From DASTHS01 sp035718085 (GTDB taxonomy: Bacteria; Actinomycetota; Acidimicrobiia; Acidimicrobiales; Palsa-688): 33,318 bases of DNA. A program made the translations under genes and the position numbers. Of the stretch, positions 1 through 7,985 are shown piece by piece. The notes beneath the pieces are model-generated. The model saw nothing but the letters and a program-made list of their open reading frames with translations, made no database searches and was not told where the DNA came from. Numbering within the stretch: the stretch's first letter is position 1; each line of letters opens with the position of its first letter. The DNA is taken from NCBI GenBank assembly GCA_035718085.1, contig DASTHS010000060.1, positions 1 through 33,318 on the forward strand, in the 5' to 3' direction.

Positions 1-1989
1 GGCCTTGCGGATGTAGGCGGCCTTCCCGGTGTTGGTGAGGGGGATGGTGCCGTTGGAGATCTCGACGGTGTCGACGCCCTTGTCGGCGGCGAAGGCCAAG
101 AAGGCCTCGAAGCGATCCTGGGTGACGAACTTCTCGAACAGGGTGCCGCCGAAGTAGTAGCGGATGCCGAGCTCGCGCAGGGCAGCGAGCTTGGTGTCGA
201 GGTCCGGGGTCACCAACGCGGTGCCCCAGCCGAACTTCACCACGTCGATGTGCTCGGCGTACGAGCGCACGGCGTCGAGGAAGAAGCCGGTGGGCTGGCC
301 CCCGTCGATGACCATGGTGATCCCCGACGAGCGCGGCTTGGCGGTGCGCGGCGGCGTGTCGAGGGTGTCGCAGGCCGCCGCGCTTCCCTCTGCGCCCCGG
401 CCGGTGTCGGGCCGGAGCGGCGCGGCGGGCGGGGGGTCGCCGGTCGCCGCCGGGGCGCCGCCCGACATGGCCCGGCGGATGGCGGCGTGCTTGACCTTGC
501 CGGTGGCTCCCACCGGCAGGCTGTCGACGACGTGCACCTCGACGGGACGCTTCGGGCGGCTGAGGTGGTCGCGGGTCGTCGCGCTGAGTCGGTCGGCGAC
601 GGCCGCCCGGGCGTCATCGTCGGCGGCCGCCCCGTCGACCAGGGTGACGTAGGCGACGGGCACGGCGCCGAGCAGCGGGTCGGGGCGGCCGACGACGGCG
701 GCGGCGGCCACGGCGGGGTCGGCGAGCAGCACCTCCTCGACCTCCCGGGGGAAGACCTTCTCGCCGCCGCGGTTGATGACGTCGTCGACGCGGCCCACCA
801 GCGTGAGGTACCCGTCGTGGTCGAGGATGCCGAGGTCGCCGGTGGCCAGCCAGCCGTCGGGGTCGGTGGCGGGTCGGGTGGCGGAGCCCCCCGGCACCCA
901 GTAGGTGTCGGTGACCCGAGGGCCGCGGAGCATGACCTCGCCCGCCTCGCCCGGGCCGGCCGCCACCCGCAGCTCCACGTCGGTGGCCGGCCCGACGGTG
1001 CCGGGCCGGCGGGCGGCCTCCTCGAGGGGGTTGGCGCAGATCTGGCTGGCCACCTCGGTCATGCCGTAGGTCTCGATGACGGCGATGCCGGTGCGGGCCT
1101 CGAAGCCCTCCCGGGCGGCGGCGGAGAGCGGCGCGCTCGCCGAGCGGGCGAAGCGCACCCGGCCGGCGACGCCGTCGGGCACGTCGTCGCTCGGGCCGCC
1201 GCTCCGGCCGAGGATGGCGATGATGGCCGACACCAGGTTGAGCCATGTCGCGCCGGTGGCCTCGACCACCGGCCAGAACCGCCTGGCCGAGAACCGTCGG
1301 TCGACCACCAGGCGGCCGCCGGTGCAGAGGGTCGACAGCACGCCGACCACCAGGCCGTTGATGTGCCACAGCGGCAGCGGCGAGTAGCCGACGTCGCCGT
1401 CGGTGAGGCCGTGGGCGTCGACCACGGCGGCGGCGGTGCGCAGCAGCTGGTCGGCGCGCAGCGGGATGAGCTTGGGGTCGCCGGTCGTGCCCGAGCTCGA
1501 CATGAGCAGGGCGGCGGCGCCGGGGGCGGCCGTCCCCGCCGGGAGGCGGCCGCTCGCCGCCGTGAGCGGCTCGAGGCCGCCGACGCCCGTCGAGTGCGCC
1601 GCCAGGCCTGCGGCGCCGGCGAGCCCGGTCGCCAGGTCGGTGGATGCCTCGTCGGCGACCACGACGCCGATGCCGAGGCGCGAGGCGGCGGCCGCCAACT
1701 CGCCGGCGCGGGCGCCGGGGTCGAGCGGGGCGAGCACGACCCCGGCGGCCAGACCGCCGAGGAAGGCCCGCACCGCCTCGATCGGCGAGTCGGCGAGCAG
1801 GCCGACGCGGGTGCCCTCGGGCAACGCCGCCGCCAGGGCCCGCCAGTGGTCGGCGCCGGCCGCGACGTCGGCCCAGGTGAGCGCGGCCCCCGTGGCGCCC
1901 TCGACGTAGGCGACGGCCCGGGGGGCGGCGGCGGCCCGGCGGGCGACCAGCACCGCCGGGTGCTCTCCTGCGGTCAGGGTGTGGTCCAC
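1..1989 (-). CDS. Acyl-CoA ligase (AMP-forming) fused to phosphosulfolactate synthase (ComA) domain, 3' end cut by window
   Basis: One uninterrupted minus-strand frame of at least 663 codons, from GTG at 1989 (alternative GTG at 2007) to the window edge. Residues 1 to about 507 form a complete ANL adenylating enzyme: P-loop SSSGTTGDPK at 164-173, PLWHINGL near 206, ETYGMTE at 306-312, GDLG at 384, GRVDD at 399-403, NRGGEKVFPREVE from 406, and the C-terminal catalytic Lys region VGATGKVK with K498. The sequence around SQICANPLE and RPGTVG resembles oxalate-CoA ligase (AAE3) relatives, which suggests a small acidic substrate. A Pro/Gly/Ala-rich linker (about 508-543) leads into a ComA-family TIM barrel: GITMVID (556-562), VKFGWGTAL (584-592), FGGTLFE (613-619), VEISNGT (642-648). 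ComA makes phosphosulfolactate from phosphoenolpyruvate and sulfite. There is no stop or frame change at the junction. The rest of the barrel is outside the window. A separate start at ATG 468 is possible but not needed. Confidence 0.85.
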   Translation of the reverse strand, partial: MDHTLTAGEHPAVLVARRAAAAPRAVAYVEGATGAALTWADVAAGADHWRALAAALPEGTRVGLLADSPIEAVRAFLGGLAAGVVLAPLDPGARAGELAAAASRLGIGVVVADEASTDLATGLAGAAGLAAHSTGVGGLEPLTAASGRLPAGTAAPGAAALLMSSSGTTGDPKLIPLRADQLLRTAAAVVDAHGLTDGDVGYSPLPLWHINGLVVGVLSTLCTGGRLVVDRRFSARRFWPVVEATGATWLNLVSAIIAILGRSGGPSDDVPDGVAGRVRFARSASAPLSAAAREGFEARTGIAVIETYGMTEVASQICANPLEEAARRPGTVGPATDVELRVAAGPGEAGEVMLRGPRVTDTYWVPGGSATRPATDPDGWLATGDLGILDHDGYLTLVGRVDDVINRGGEKVFPREVEEVLLADPAVAAAAVVGRPDPLLGAVPVAYVTLVDGAAADDDARAAVADRLSATTRDHLSRPKRPVEVHVVDSLPVGATGKVKHAAIRRAMSGGAPAATGDPPPAAPLRPDTGRGAEGSAAACDTLDTPPRTAKPRSSGITMVIDGGQPTGFFLDAVRSYAEHIDVVKFGWGTALVTPDLDTKLAALRELGIRYYFGGTLFEKFVTQDRFEAFLAFAADKGVDTVEISNGTIPLTNTGKAAYIRKA

Positions 1990-2041
1990 GCCCCCATGCG
2001 TACCCACCGGAGGTGAGAACCCGATCTCCGGGCGCTGAGGA

Positions 2042-3256
2042 TCACCTGAGAGCGCGCCGATCGGCGCCGGTGGCCCACGCCGTCGCCGGCCGCACGACGG
2101 CCGCCATGGCCGCCAGGCGACCCCGGAGGCGGGCGCGGCCGACGAGGGCGAGCGACACCGGGCTCTGGCGCAGCACCCAGGCGAGCAGCGTGGAGCCGGT
2201 GACCACGCCGACGAAGGCCAGCACGGTGCACACCGGCTGGGGCAGGCGCTGGTCGTTGGTGCCCAGCCCGTTGTTGAGCAGCACCGTGAGCACGAGTGGG
2301 TGCACCAGGTAGACGCCGAAGGAGATGTCCGACCCGAGCGCCACCCAGCGTTGGCCACGGCGGGGGCCGTTGGCCCAGCGGGTGCCGACGAGCCCCACGA
2401 CGAGCACGGCGGCGGCGCACGCCAGGGTCTGGGCGGGCTGCAGCACGCTCCCTGCGCTGCGGGGATCCATCCACCGCAGCTGCAGTGAGTAGACCACCAT
2501 GGCCCCGGCGGCGCAGGCGCCTGCGAGGGCCACGACCCGGCGGGGGTTGCGGGTGAGCAGAGCGTCGAGCTGTGGCTGGTAGAGGGCGGCGTAGCAGCCG
2601 GCCAGCACGTAGGTGGCGTAGGTGGGCAGCAGCTCGAAGCCGTGGATCCAGAACCAGGAGGCGGTGCCGTGCGGGATCGGCACGTACTCCAGCACGGCGA
2701 GCCAGCAGAGGTTGACCGCCGTGACGCCACCCAGCCATCGCCAGGCGTGCGGGGCCGTGGCCCGCACGAGGCGCACGAGCACCGGGAAGACCAGGTACAG
2801 CTGCATCGACACGAGCAGGAAGTAGAGGTGGTAGAAGGCGGCGCCCTCCAGGGTCCAGAGCCCCAGCGTCGACCACGACCACGACAGGTGCGGCGTGATG
2901 TCGAGGTCGACCAGGTAGTAGAGCAGCGTCCAGGTGAGGTAGGGCACGGCGACGAAGGTGATCCGCTTCCGCCAGAACGGGCGCGCCACCACGGCCCGGC
3001 CGATGGCCGACCACATGAGCACGAAGCCGGTGATGCTGAAGAACACCTCCCGGCCGAACTGCAGCAGCACCATCATGGCGTTGGCGCCGGGGTTGGCCGG
3101 GTCGTCGGTGTAGGCGATGCAGTGCACGCAGATCACGGCGGCGAAGGTGAGCAGCCGGACGACGTCGATGGCCCACACGTGGCCCGACGGCCGGGAGGTC
3201 AGCGGTCCGCGCCGCACCGGTTCGCAGCTCCTGCGCACCGCAGATGTGTACCGCAC
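2042..3256 (-). CDS. Membrane acyltransferase, acyltransferase-3 family
   Basis: A 404-residue integral membrane protein of the acyltransferase-3 family (OafA/NodX-like). Members transfer acyl groups from a cytoplasmic donor, usually an acyl-CoA, to surface glycans or lipids. The N-terminal segment has the family pattern IDVVRLLTFAAVICVHC, including the His that family members carry in the first helix. It is followed by FFSITGFVLMWS and about ten hydrophobic helices. Positively charged loops such as FWRKRITFVAVPYLTW and the late segment DISFGVYLVHPLVL are typical. GTG at 3256 gives about 28 residues before the first helix; a shorter GTG start just before the WAIDVV segment is possible. It lies 28 bp after the histidine phosphatase and 52 bp before the ligase-ComA gene, so one operon is likely. 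The acceptor substrate cannot be read from the sequence. Confidence 0.85.
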   Translation of the reverse strand: MRYTSAVRRSCEPVRRGPLTSRPSGHVWAIDVVRLLTFAAVICVHCIAYTDDPANPGANAMMVLLQFGREVFFSITGFVLMWSAIGRAVVARPFWRKRITFVAVPYLTWTLLYYLVDLDITPHLSWSWSTLGLWTLEGAAFYHLYFLLVSMQLYLVFPVLVRLVRATAPHAWRWLGGVTAVNLCWLAVLEYVPIPHGTASWFWIHGFELLPTYATYVLAGCYAALYQPQLDALLTRNPRRVVALAGACAAGAMVVYSLQLRWMDPRSAGSVLQPAQTLACAAAVLVVGLVGTRWANGPRRGQRWVALGSDISFGVYLVHPLVLTVLLNNGLGTNDQRLPQPVCTVLAFVGVVTGSTLLAWVLRQSPVSLALVGRARLRGRLAAMAAVVRPATAWATGADRRALR

Positions 3257-3284
3257 GATGGGTCGGTGGCCGCAGCGGCGCCGG

Positions 3285-3863
3285 TCAGGGCGTCAGGTTC
3301 CAGTGGCGCAGCACCCGGTAGTCGTGCTCCCAGCCGAGCTCGCACACCGCCGCGGTGTCGAGCCCGAACGCCCGGCCGCCCTCGGCCGGCTGGCCGACCC
3401 ATCGGGCCCCGACCACCCGGAGCAGGTGGCCGTGGGCGACCAGCGCGACCCTGGCCCCCGCCGGCTGGTCGAGCACCCGCGCCAGCAGCCGATCCACGCG
3501 GCGGGTGACGTCGGCGGCGGTCTCCCCGCCGCGCCACGGCCCCTTCCACACGCTCCAGCCCGGCACGTCGGCCCGGATCTGTGCGGTGGTGCGCCCCTCG
3601 AACGCCCCGTAGTCCCATTCCGCCAGGTCGGCGTCGACCTCCCCGCCACCGAGGCCGGCGAGGTCGGCCGTGACCCTCGCCCTGGTCCGGGGGCTGACCA
3701 GCACCAGGTCGTAGGGCGGGTCGAGCAGCCGGGCCGCGGCCCTGGCCTGGGCCTCGCCGGTCGCGGTGAGCGACACCTCGGTCGTGCCGGTGTGGCGGCC
3801 GTCTCGGCTCCACTCGGTCTCGCCGTGGCGCAGCAGGGTGACGATCGGGCCGGTGGGTGCCAT
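3285..3863 (-). CDS. Histidine phosphatase (phosphoglycerate mutase-like)
   Basis: A 192-residue cytosolic protein of the histidine phosphatase superfamily. The RHG motif is at residues 13-15 (LLRHGETEW), with His14 as the phospho-accepting residue. The second conserved His is in VAHGHLLRV, and the acidic residue is in the LAEWDYGAFEG region. A further Arg sits in SPRTRARVT. The length fits the small broad-spectrum phosphatases and cobalamin-pathway CobC/GpgP-like members. The start at ATG 3863 places the first strand (IVTLL) directly after a short N-terminus. Reading further upstream gives composition typical of an antisense frame. It is the first gene of a minus-strand group with the acyltransferase and the ligase-ComA fusion, and is divergent from the ATP-binding protein 70 bp away. 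The substrate is unknown. A phosphosulfolactate phosphatase role is suggested only by the neighbours. Confidence 0.9.
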   Translation of the reverse strand: MAPTGPIVTLLRHGETEWSRDGRHTGTTEVSLTATGEAQARAAARLLDPPYDLVLVSPRTRARVTADLAGLGGGEVDADLAEWDYGAFEGRTTAQIRADVPGWSVWKGPWRGGETAADVTRRVDRLLARVLDQPAGARVALVAHGHLLRVVGARWVGQPAEGGRAFGLDTAAVCELGWEHDYRVLRHWNLTP

Positions 3864-3933
3864 GGGGAGGTTCTGCCCCACCGGCGCCCGGCACCGCCGT
3901 TTGGTCGACGACGCACCGGGGGAACACGCCGAG

Positions 3934-4365
3934 GTGCCGACCGTCGCCGACCACGCCGGTGCAGCCGGCGGGCGGGTGGTGCGGCTGCCGGCGGCACCGG
4001 TGAGCGCGCGCTTGGCTCGCCAGCACGTCACCGCGCTCACCGGTGCCCGCGAAGATCCCCGCGTCGCCCTCGTCGTCAGCGAGCTGGTCACCAACGCCGT
4101 CGTGCACGGCGAGGGTCCCCCCGAGCTGCGGCTGCGCTGGCAGGGCCCCTCGCTGCTCGTGGAGGTGCACGACGACAGCGTCCTCCTGCCGCACGTTCAG
4201 CCTCTCGACGATGCTCCGGCGGTCTCCGGACGCGGGATGGCCCTCGTCGACCTGGTGGCCGACGCCTGGGGGACGCACCTCGACCCGACGGGCGGCAAGA
4301 CCGTCTGGGCCCTGGTCACGCCGTCGCCCGTCCCGGCGAGCGACGGCGCCCCACCGCGCAGCTAG
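3934..4365 (+). CDS. ATP-binding protein, RsbW/HATPase_c_2-like
   Basis: A 143-residue single-domain GHKL ATPase of the anti-sigma-factor/serine kinase type. The N box is SELVTNAVVH, the G1-like box is VHDDS, and the G2 box is SGRGMALVDLVADAWG, followed by GGKTVWALV. Such proteins usually bind or phosphorylate a regulatory partner (sigma factor or anti-anti-sigma factor). No partner gene is adjacent. The GTG at 3934 has a GGGGGA stretch at 3918-3923 as a possible ribosome-binding site. The frame stays open further upstream, but that part is antisense to the phosphatase. Its TAG stop overlaps the stop of the osmoprotectant-binding gene on the other strand (shared CTAG at 4362-4365). Confidence 0.8.
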   Translation: MPTVADHAGAAGGRVVRLPAAPVSARLARQHVTALTGAREDPRVALVVSELVTNAVVHGEGPPELRLRWQGPSLLVEVHDDSVLLPHVQPLDDAPAVSGRGMALVDLVADAWGTHLDPTGGKTVWALVTPSPVPASDGAPPRS

Positions 4366-5300
4366 AGGTTCCGGGCCTTCACGTAGGCGCTGGCCACCTG
4401 CGTCGGGTCCTCGTGGGCGGGCGCCCCGGTCTGGGTGTTGAACGACACCAGGTCCGCGGTCGTCAACGCCGCCGACACCTTGTTCACCACGGCGAGCACC
4501 TGCGGGGTGGCCACCGGGGTGCGCAGCACCGGGACGATGTTGCCCGCTCCCTGGAAGTCCTTCGGGTCGGCGAGCACCTTGAAGTGGTCGGAGGCGATGG
4601 TGGCGTCGGAGGAGAAGATCCGCGCCGCCTGCACATCACCGTTCTGCAGCGCCGACACGGTGAGCGGCCCGTCCTCGTCGAGGGCTTTGAACGCCTTGAA
4701 GTGCAGGCCGTAGTACTGCTCGAGGCCGGCGAAGCAGGTCACCCGCGTCTGGCACTCCTGGGGGCCGCCGAAGGTCCACTGCCCAGCCACCGACGACAGG
4801 TCGGCGATCGAGCTGAGGTGGTACTTGTCGGCGTTGGCCTGGGTCACCGCGATGGCATCGGAGTCGGCGGCCTGCGAGTAGTTGGCCACCGTGAGGCCCT
4901 TCTTGGCGGCGAGCGGCTTGAGCGTCGCGTCGGTCTGGGCGACGCTGAGCACGCCGGCGTTGGGGTCGAGGAAGACCAGGTAGTTGCCGAGGTATTCGGG
5001 GATCATGTCGATCTGCCCGGCCTGCAGGGCGGGGGCGGTCACCTCGCGAGAGCCGAGGTTCGGCTTGACCGTGACGTTGGTGAACCCGGCCGCCTTCAGG
5101 GCGTCGGCGTAGACGTAGGCGAGGGTCTCGCTCTCCGGGAAGTTCTGCGATCCCACGACGATGGCGCTCGAGGTGCCCCCCGACGACGACGACCCCGCCG
5201 ACGGCGACGGGGGCGACGACGACGACGAGCCGCACCCGGTCAGGCCGGCGAGGCCGACCAGTGCTGCCGCGCCGATGGCACCTGCGGAGGAGCGTCGCAT
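4362..5300 (-). CDS. Osmoprotectant (glycine betaine/choline-type) ABC transporter substrate-binding lipoprotein
   Basis: 312 residues starting MRRSSAGAIG, with a hydrophobic signal and a lipobox (LAGLTGC), so it is an exported lipoprotein. A Ser/Gly/Pro-rich linker follows. The mature part has the OpuCC/ProX-type pattern VGSQNFPESETLAYVYADAL, then IDMIPEYLGNYL and a late NIVPVLRTP segment, matching quaternary-ammonium binding proteins. It lies 35 bp after the second permease in a minus-strand group of three. The ATPase is divergent. A TAnnnT element (TAGCGT) is 8 bases before the ATG, so a private leaderless transcript is possible besides read-through from the permeases. The exact ligand (betaine, carnitine or choline) is not readable here. 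Confidence 0.92.
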   Translation of the reverse strand: MRRSSAGAIGAAALVGLAGLTGCGSSSSSPPSPSAGSSSSGGTSSAIVVGSQNFPESETLAYVYADALKAAGFTNVTVKPNLGSREVTAPALQAGQIDMIPEYLGNYLVFLDPNAGVLSVAQTDATLKPLAAKKGLTVANYSQAADSDAIAVTQANADKYHLSSIADLSSVAGQWTFGGPQECQTRVTCFAGLEQYYGLHFKAFKALDEDGPLTVSALQNGDVQAARIFSSDATIASDHFKVLADPKDFQGAGNIVPVLRTPVATPQVLAVVNKVSAALTTADLVSFNTQTGAPAHEDPTQVASAYVKARNL

Positions 5301-5308
5301 GACGGGCG

Positions 5309-5314
5309 ACGCTA
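5309..5314 (-). promoter_or_regulatory. -10 element (TAGCGT) for the osmoprotectant-binding protein
   Basis: TAGCGT on the minus strand ends 8 bases before the ATG at 5300. The spacing would put the transcript start at or next to the start codon. No convincing -35 is seen. Confidence 0.45.
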
Positions 5315-5335
5315 CCCAACCCTGGCCCGAAAGGG

Positions 5336-6091
5336 TCAGGCCCACCCCACCGTCGCGTCGACCAGGGTCCCGTCGGCGCCCCCCTGGCGCAGCCGACGGC
5401 GGGCGACCCGGCGGTCGGCGAGGCGCAGCCCGGTAGGGGTGACGGCCCGCTGCACCAGGGCCAGCGCCACCTCCACGACCAGCGCCAAGGCGACCACCAG
5501 GACCGCCCCGCTGAAGATCTCGACCTGGTCGTTGCGGCCCAGCCCGAGCTCGATGATCGACCCGAGGCAGTCATAGGCCACCAGCGCTGCCAGCGTGGCC
5601 GTGGCCACGGCCTGCACTGCCGCGGTGCGCACCCCGGCGAAGATCAACGGCACCGAGGAGGGCACCTCGACCCGGGCCAGCACCTGCAGGGGGGTCATGC
5701 CCATGCCCCGGGCGGCGTCGCGGTCGGCCTGGTCGACGGAGCGGATGGCGGTGTAGGTGTTGGTGAGGATCGGCGGGATCGACAGCAGCGTGATCGACAG
5801 CAGGGGCGTGCGGAGCCCGATCCCGAACGCCTGGAAGGCAAGGGTCAGCAGCGCCAGGGCCGGGAGGGCCCGGCCCACGTTGGTGACGTTGATGGCGAGG
5901 AACCCGCCCCGCCCGGTGTGGCCGAGCACGAGGCCGGCGGGCAGGGCGACGGCCATGGCCAGCAGCAGCGACAGGCCCACCAGCTCCAGGTGCGACCCGA
6001 GGAGGGCGGGGATGCCGGCGAACGACGCGCTGCGGTGCCAGTGGGCGCTGTCGGTGAGCCAGTCGGCCACACGGGCCAGGAACGAGCCCAT
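5336..6091 (-). CDS. Osmoprotectant ABC transporter permease (second)
   Basis: A 251-residue BPD-type inner-membrane permease with about six helices. It has the OpuCB/ProW-type signatures LEVGLSLLLA-like first helix (LELVGLSLLLAMAVALPAG), NVGRALPALALL, and the coupling (EAA) loop DAARGMGMTPLQVLARVEVP. ATG 6091 is 2 bases after the stop of the other permease, so the two are translationally linked and probably form the heterodimeric channel. The C-terminal end is basic (DRRVARRRLRQGG), as is common for a cytoplasmic tail. The upstream continuation of this frame is antisense-like and was not included. Confidence 0.92.
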   Translation of the reverse strand: MGSFLARVADWLTDSAHWHRSASFAGIPALLGSHLELVGLSLLLAMAVALPAGLVLGHTGRGGFLAINVTNVGRALPALALLTLAFQAFGIGLRTPLLSITLLSIPPILTNTYTAIRSVDQADRDAARGMGMTPLQVLARVEVPSSVPLIFAGVRTAAVQAVATATLAALVAYDCLGSIIELGLGRNDQVEIFSGAVLVVALALVVEVALALVQRAVTPTGLRLADRRVARRRLRQGGADGTLVDATVGWA

Positions 6092-6093
6092 CG

Positions 6094-6759
6094 TCAGCCC
6101 ACCCCCCGTCGGGCCCAGGGCGTGAGCACCCGCTGCAGGCCGACGAGGGCCAGGTCGAAGGCCAACGCCAGCAGCACCGACAGCACGGCGCCGAGGGCCA
6201 CCTCGGCCCGGAAGTCCTCGATCTGGCCCTGGTCGATGAGCGCCCCGATGCCACCACCGGCGCCGATGTAGCCGGCGATGGCCACCAGGCCGATCGTGGT
6301 GACCACCGCGACCCGGATCCCGGCGACGATCGTCGGCAGGGCGAGGGGCAGGTCGACCTTCGCCAGCCGCCGCAACGGCGAGTAGCCGAGGCCGACCGCG
6401 GCGTCGCGCACGTCGGGGGGCACGCCGCGCAGGCCGGTGACGATGTTGCGGATCAGGATCAGCAGCGTGTAGCTGACCAGGGCGATCTCGGCGGTGAGGC
6501 GGGTCAACCCCGTGAGGGGGATGAGGAAGGCGAAGAGGGCCAGGGAGGGGATGGCGAAGAGGAGGCCGGTCAGCCCGTAGACCGGGGTCTCCCAGCGGGA
6601 CCACCGCCACACGAGCAGGGCCAACGGCAGGGAGAGCGCCAGGCCGATGCCGACCGCGATCACCGTGAGCTCGACGTGTTGCACCACCGCCGAGGTGATC
6701 TCGCCGCCGTGCTGGCCGACCCACTGCCAGTCGGTCCAGGGGTTGGCCACGCCGAGCAC
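6094..6759 (-). CDS. Osmoprotectant ABC transporter permease (first)
   Basis: A 221-residue BPD-type permease. Helix 1 is VELTVIAVGIGLALSLPLAL, followed by GLLFAIPSLALFAFLIPLTG, LVSYTLLILIRNIVTGL, and the coupling loop DAAVGLGYSPLRRLAKVDLP. The end GGIGALIDQGQIEDFRAEV is typical of OpuCD/ProW partners. The GTG at 6759 was chosen because a TAGCCT element ends 7 bases before it. GTG 6750 is an alternative. The frame is open further upstream, but there it overlaps the divergent ATPase. The small size (no long N-terminal extension) fits the two-permease OpuC layout rather than single-permease ProW. Confidence 0.9.
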   Translation of the reverse strand: MLGVANPWTDWQWVGQHGGEITSAVVQHVELTVIAVGIGLALSLPLALLVWRWSRWETPVYGLTGLLFAIPSLALFAFLIPLTGLTRLTAEIALVSYTLLILIRNIVTGLRGVPPDVRDAAVGLGYSPLRRLAKVDLPLALPTIVAGIRVAVVTTIGLVAIAGYIGAGGGIGALIDQGQIEDFRAEVALGAVLSVLLALAFDLALVGLQRVLTPWARRGVG

Positions 6760-6805
6760 CGGGGCCAGGCTAGGCGGACCCGACGGCGAGACGTAGCCTC
6801 CGGTG
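6760..6805. promoter_or_regulatory. Divergent leaderless promoters between permease and ATPase
   Basis: Two copies of TAGCCT face apart: one on minus at 6772-6767, 7 bases before the permease GTG (6759), and one on plus at 6794-6799, 6 bases before the ATPase ATG (6806). The whole intergenic region is only 46 bp, so one bound regulator could control both arms. No clear operator palindrome was seen. Confidence 0.5.
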
Positions 6806-7948
6806 ATGATCCGGCTCGAGGCGGTCACCAAGCGGTACCCCGACGGCACGGTGGCGGTCGACACCCTCGACCTCGACGTCGGCGCCGGCGAGCTGTGCTG
6901 CCTGGTAGGCCCGTCGGGGTCGGGCAAGACGACGACGATGCGGATGGTCAACCGGCTCATCGAGCCGACCAGCGGGCGCATCTGGCTCGACGGCGACGAC
7001 GTGACCCACGTCGACCCGGTGCGCCTGCGGCGGCGCATCGGCTACGTCATCCAGCAGGTCGGCCTGTTCCCCCACCTGACCGTGGAAGACAACGTGGGCA
7101 CGGTGCCGCGCCTGCTGGGGTGGGACCGCGCCCGCATCCGCGCCCGGGCCCGCGAGCTGCTCGACCTGGTCGGCCTCGAGCCCGACCGCTTCGCCCGGCG
7201 CTACCCCGCCGAGCTGTCGGGCGGCCAGCGCCAGCGGGCCGGGGTGGCGCGGGCGCTGGCGGCCGACCCGCCGGTGCTGCTGATGGACGAGCCGTTCGGC
7301 GCCATCGACCCGATCGCCCGTGACCGCCTGCAGGGCGAGTTCGCCCGCCTGCAGCGCGAGCTCGGCACCACCGTCGTGTTCGTGACCCATGACATCGAGG
7401 AGGCGGTGCGCCTCGGCACGCGCATCGCCGTGCTCGCCGAGGGCGGCCGCCTGGCCCAGTACGACACCCCCGCCCAGATCCTGGGCGCCCCCGCCAACGC
7501 CTTCGTCGCCGAGTTCGTGGGCGCCGACCGGGGGCTCAAGCGGCTGTCGGTGACCGGCATCGACCCCGACGACCTCGACCGGCCGCCGCTGGTCGCCACC
7601 ACCGACGACGTGGCCGACGCCCGCGGAGCGCTGGCGGCCGCCGGGCAGCGGTGGGCCGTGGTGGTCGACCCCGCCGGCCGTCTCCGCGGGTGGGTGGGTG
7701 AGGCCGACCTCACCGGCGAGGGCCCCGTCGACGGTCGCACCCATCGCATGGAGGCGTGGGTGCCGGTCACCGCCACGCTGAAGCAGGCATTCGCGGAGAT
7801 GCTCCAGCACGACGCCGGCTGGGTCGCCGTGCTCGACGGCGACGACTACGTCGGGGTGTTCACACCCGACCGGCTGCACACGGCGCTGCGCCGGTCGGTC
7901 GACCGGGCCGACGGCGTCGCCGTGGAAGCCTCCCCCCTGGGGGTCTGA
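6806..7948 (+). CDS. Osmoprotectant ABC transporter ATP-binding protein with C-terminal CBS domains
   Basis: 380 residues. The ABC domain has Walker A GPSGSGKTT, a Q-loop in the GYVIQQVGLFPHLTVEDN segment, signature LSGGQRQRAG, Walker B VLLMDEPFGAID, and H-loop VFVTHDIEEA. It is followed by about 130 residues that look like a pair of CBS motifs, the part that senses ionic strength or nucleotides in OpuA/OpuC ATPases. ATG 6806 lies 6 bases after a TAGCCT element. A GTG at 6803 in the same frame is the other choice. The gene is divergent from its permeases and binding protein, which is less common than a single operon. The function is to energise osmolyte uptake. Confidence 0.93.
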   Translation: MIRLEAVTKRYPDGTVAVDTLDLDVGAGELCCLVGPSGSGKTTTMRMVNRLIEPTSGRIWLDGDDVTHVDPVRLRRRIGYVIQQVGLFPHLTVEDNVGTVPRLLGWDRARIRARARELLDLVGLEPDRFARRYPAELSGGQRQRAGVARALAADPPVLLMDEPFGAIDPIARDRLQGEFARLQRELGTTVVFVTHDIEEAVRLGTRIAVLAEGGRLAQYDTPAQILGAPANAFVAEFVGADRGLKRLSVTGIDPDDLDRPPLVATTDDVADARGALAAAGQRWAVVVDPAGRLRGWVGEADLTGEGPVDGRTHRMEAWVPVTATLKQAFAEMLQHDAGWVAVLDGDDYVGVFTPDRLHTALRRSVDRADGVAVEASPLGV

Positions 7949-7985
7949 CCGACGGCGGGGCTGCCGCCCGCATGGCGGGACGGTG

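Noticed and set aside
250..2016. Long open plus-strand frame across the ligase-ComA gene
   Set aside because: Composition is Gly/Arg/Ala-rich with no motifs, while the opposite strand shows ordered ANL and ComA motifs. It is an antisense shadow of high-GC coding.
3766..3933. N-terminal extension of the ATP-binding protein
   Set aside because: This part is antisense to the start of the histidine phosphatase. The GHKL domain is complete from GTG 3934.
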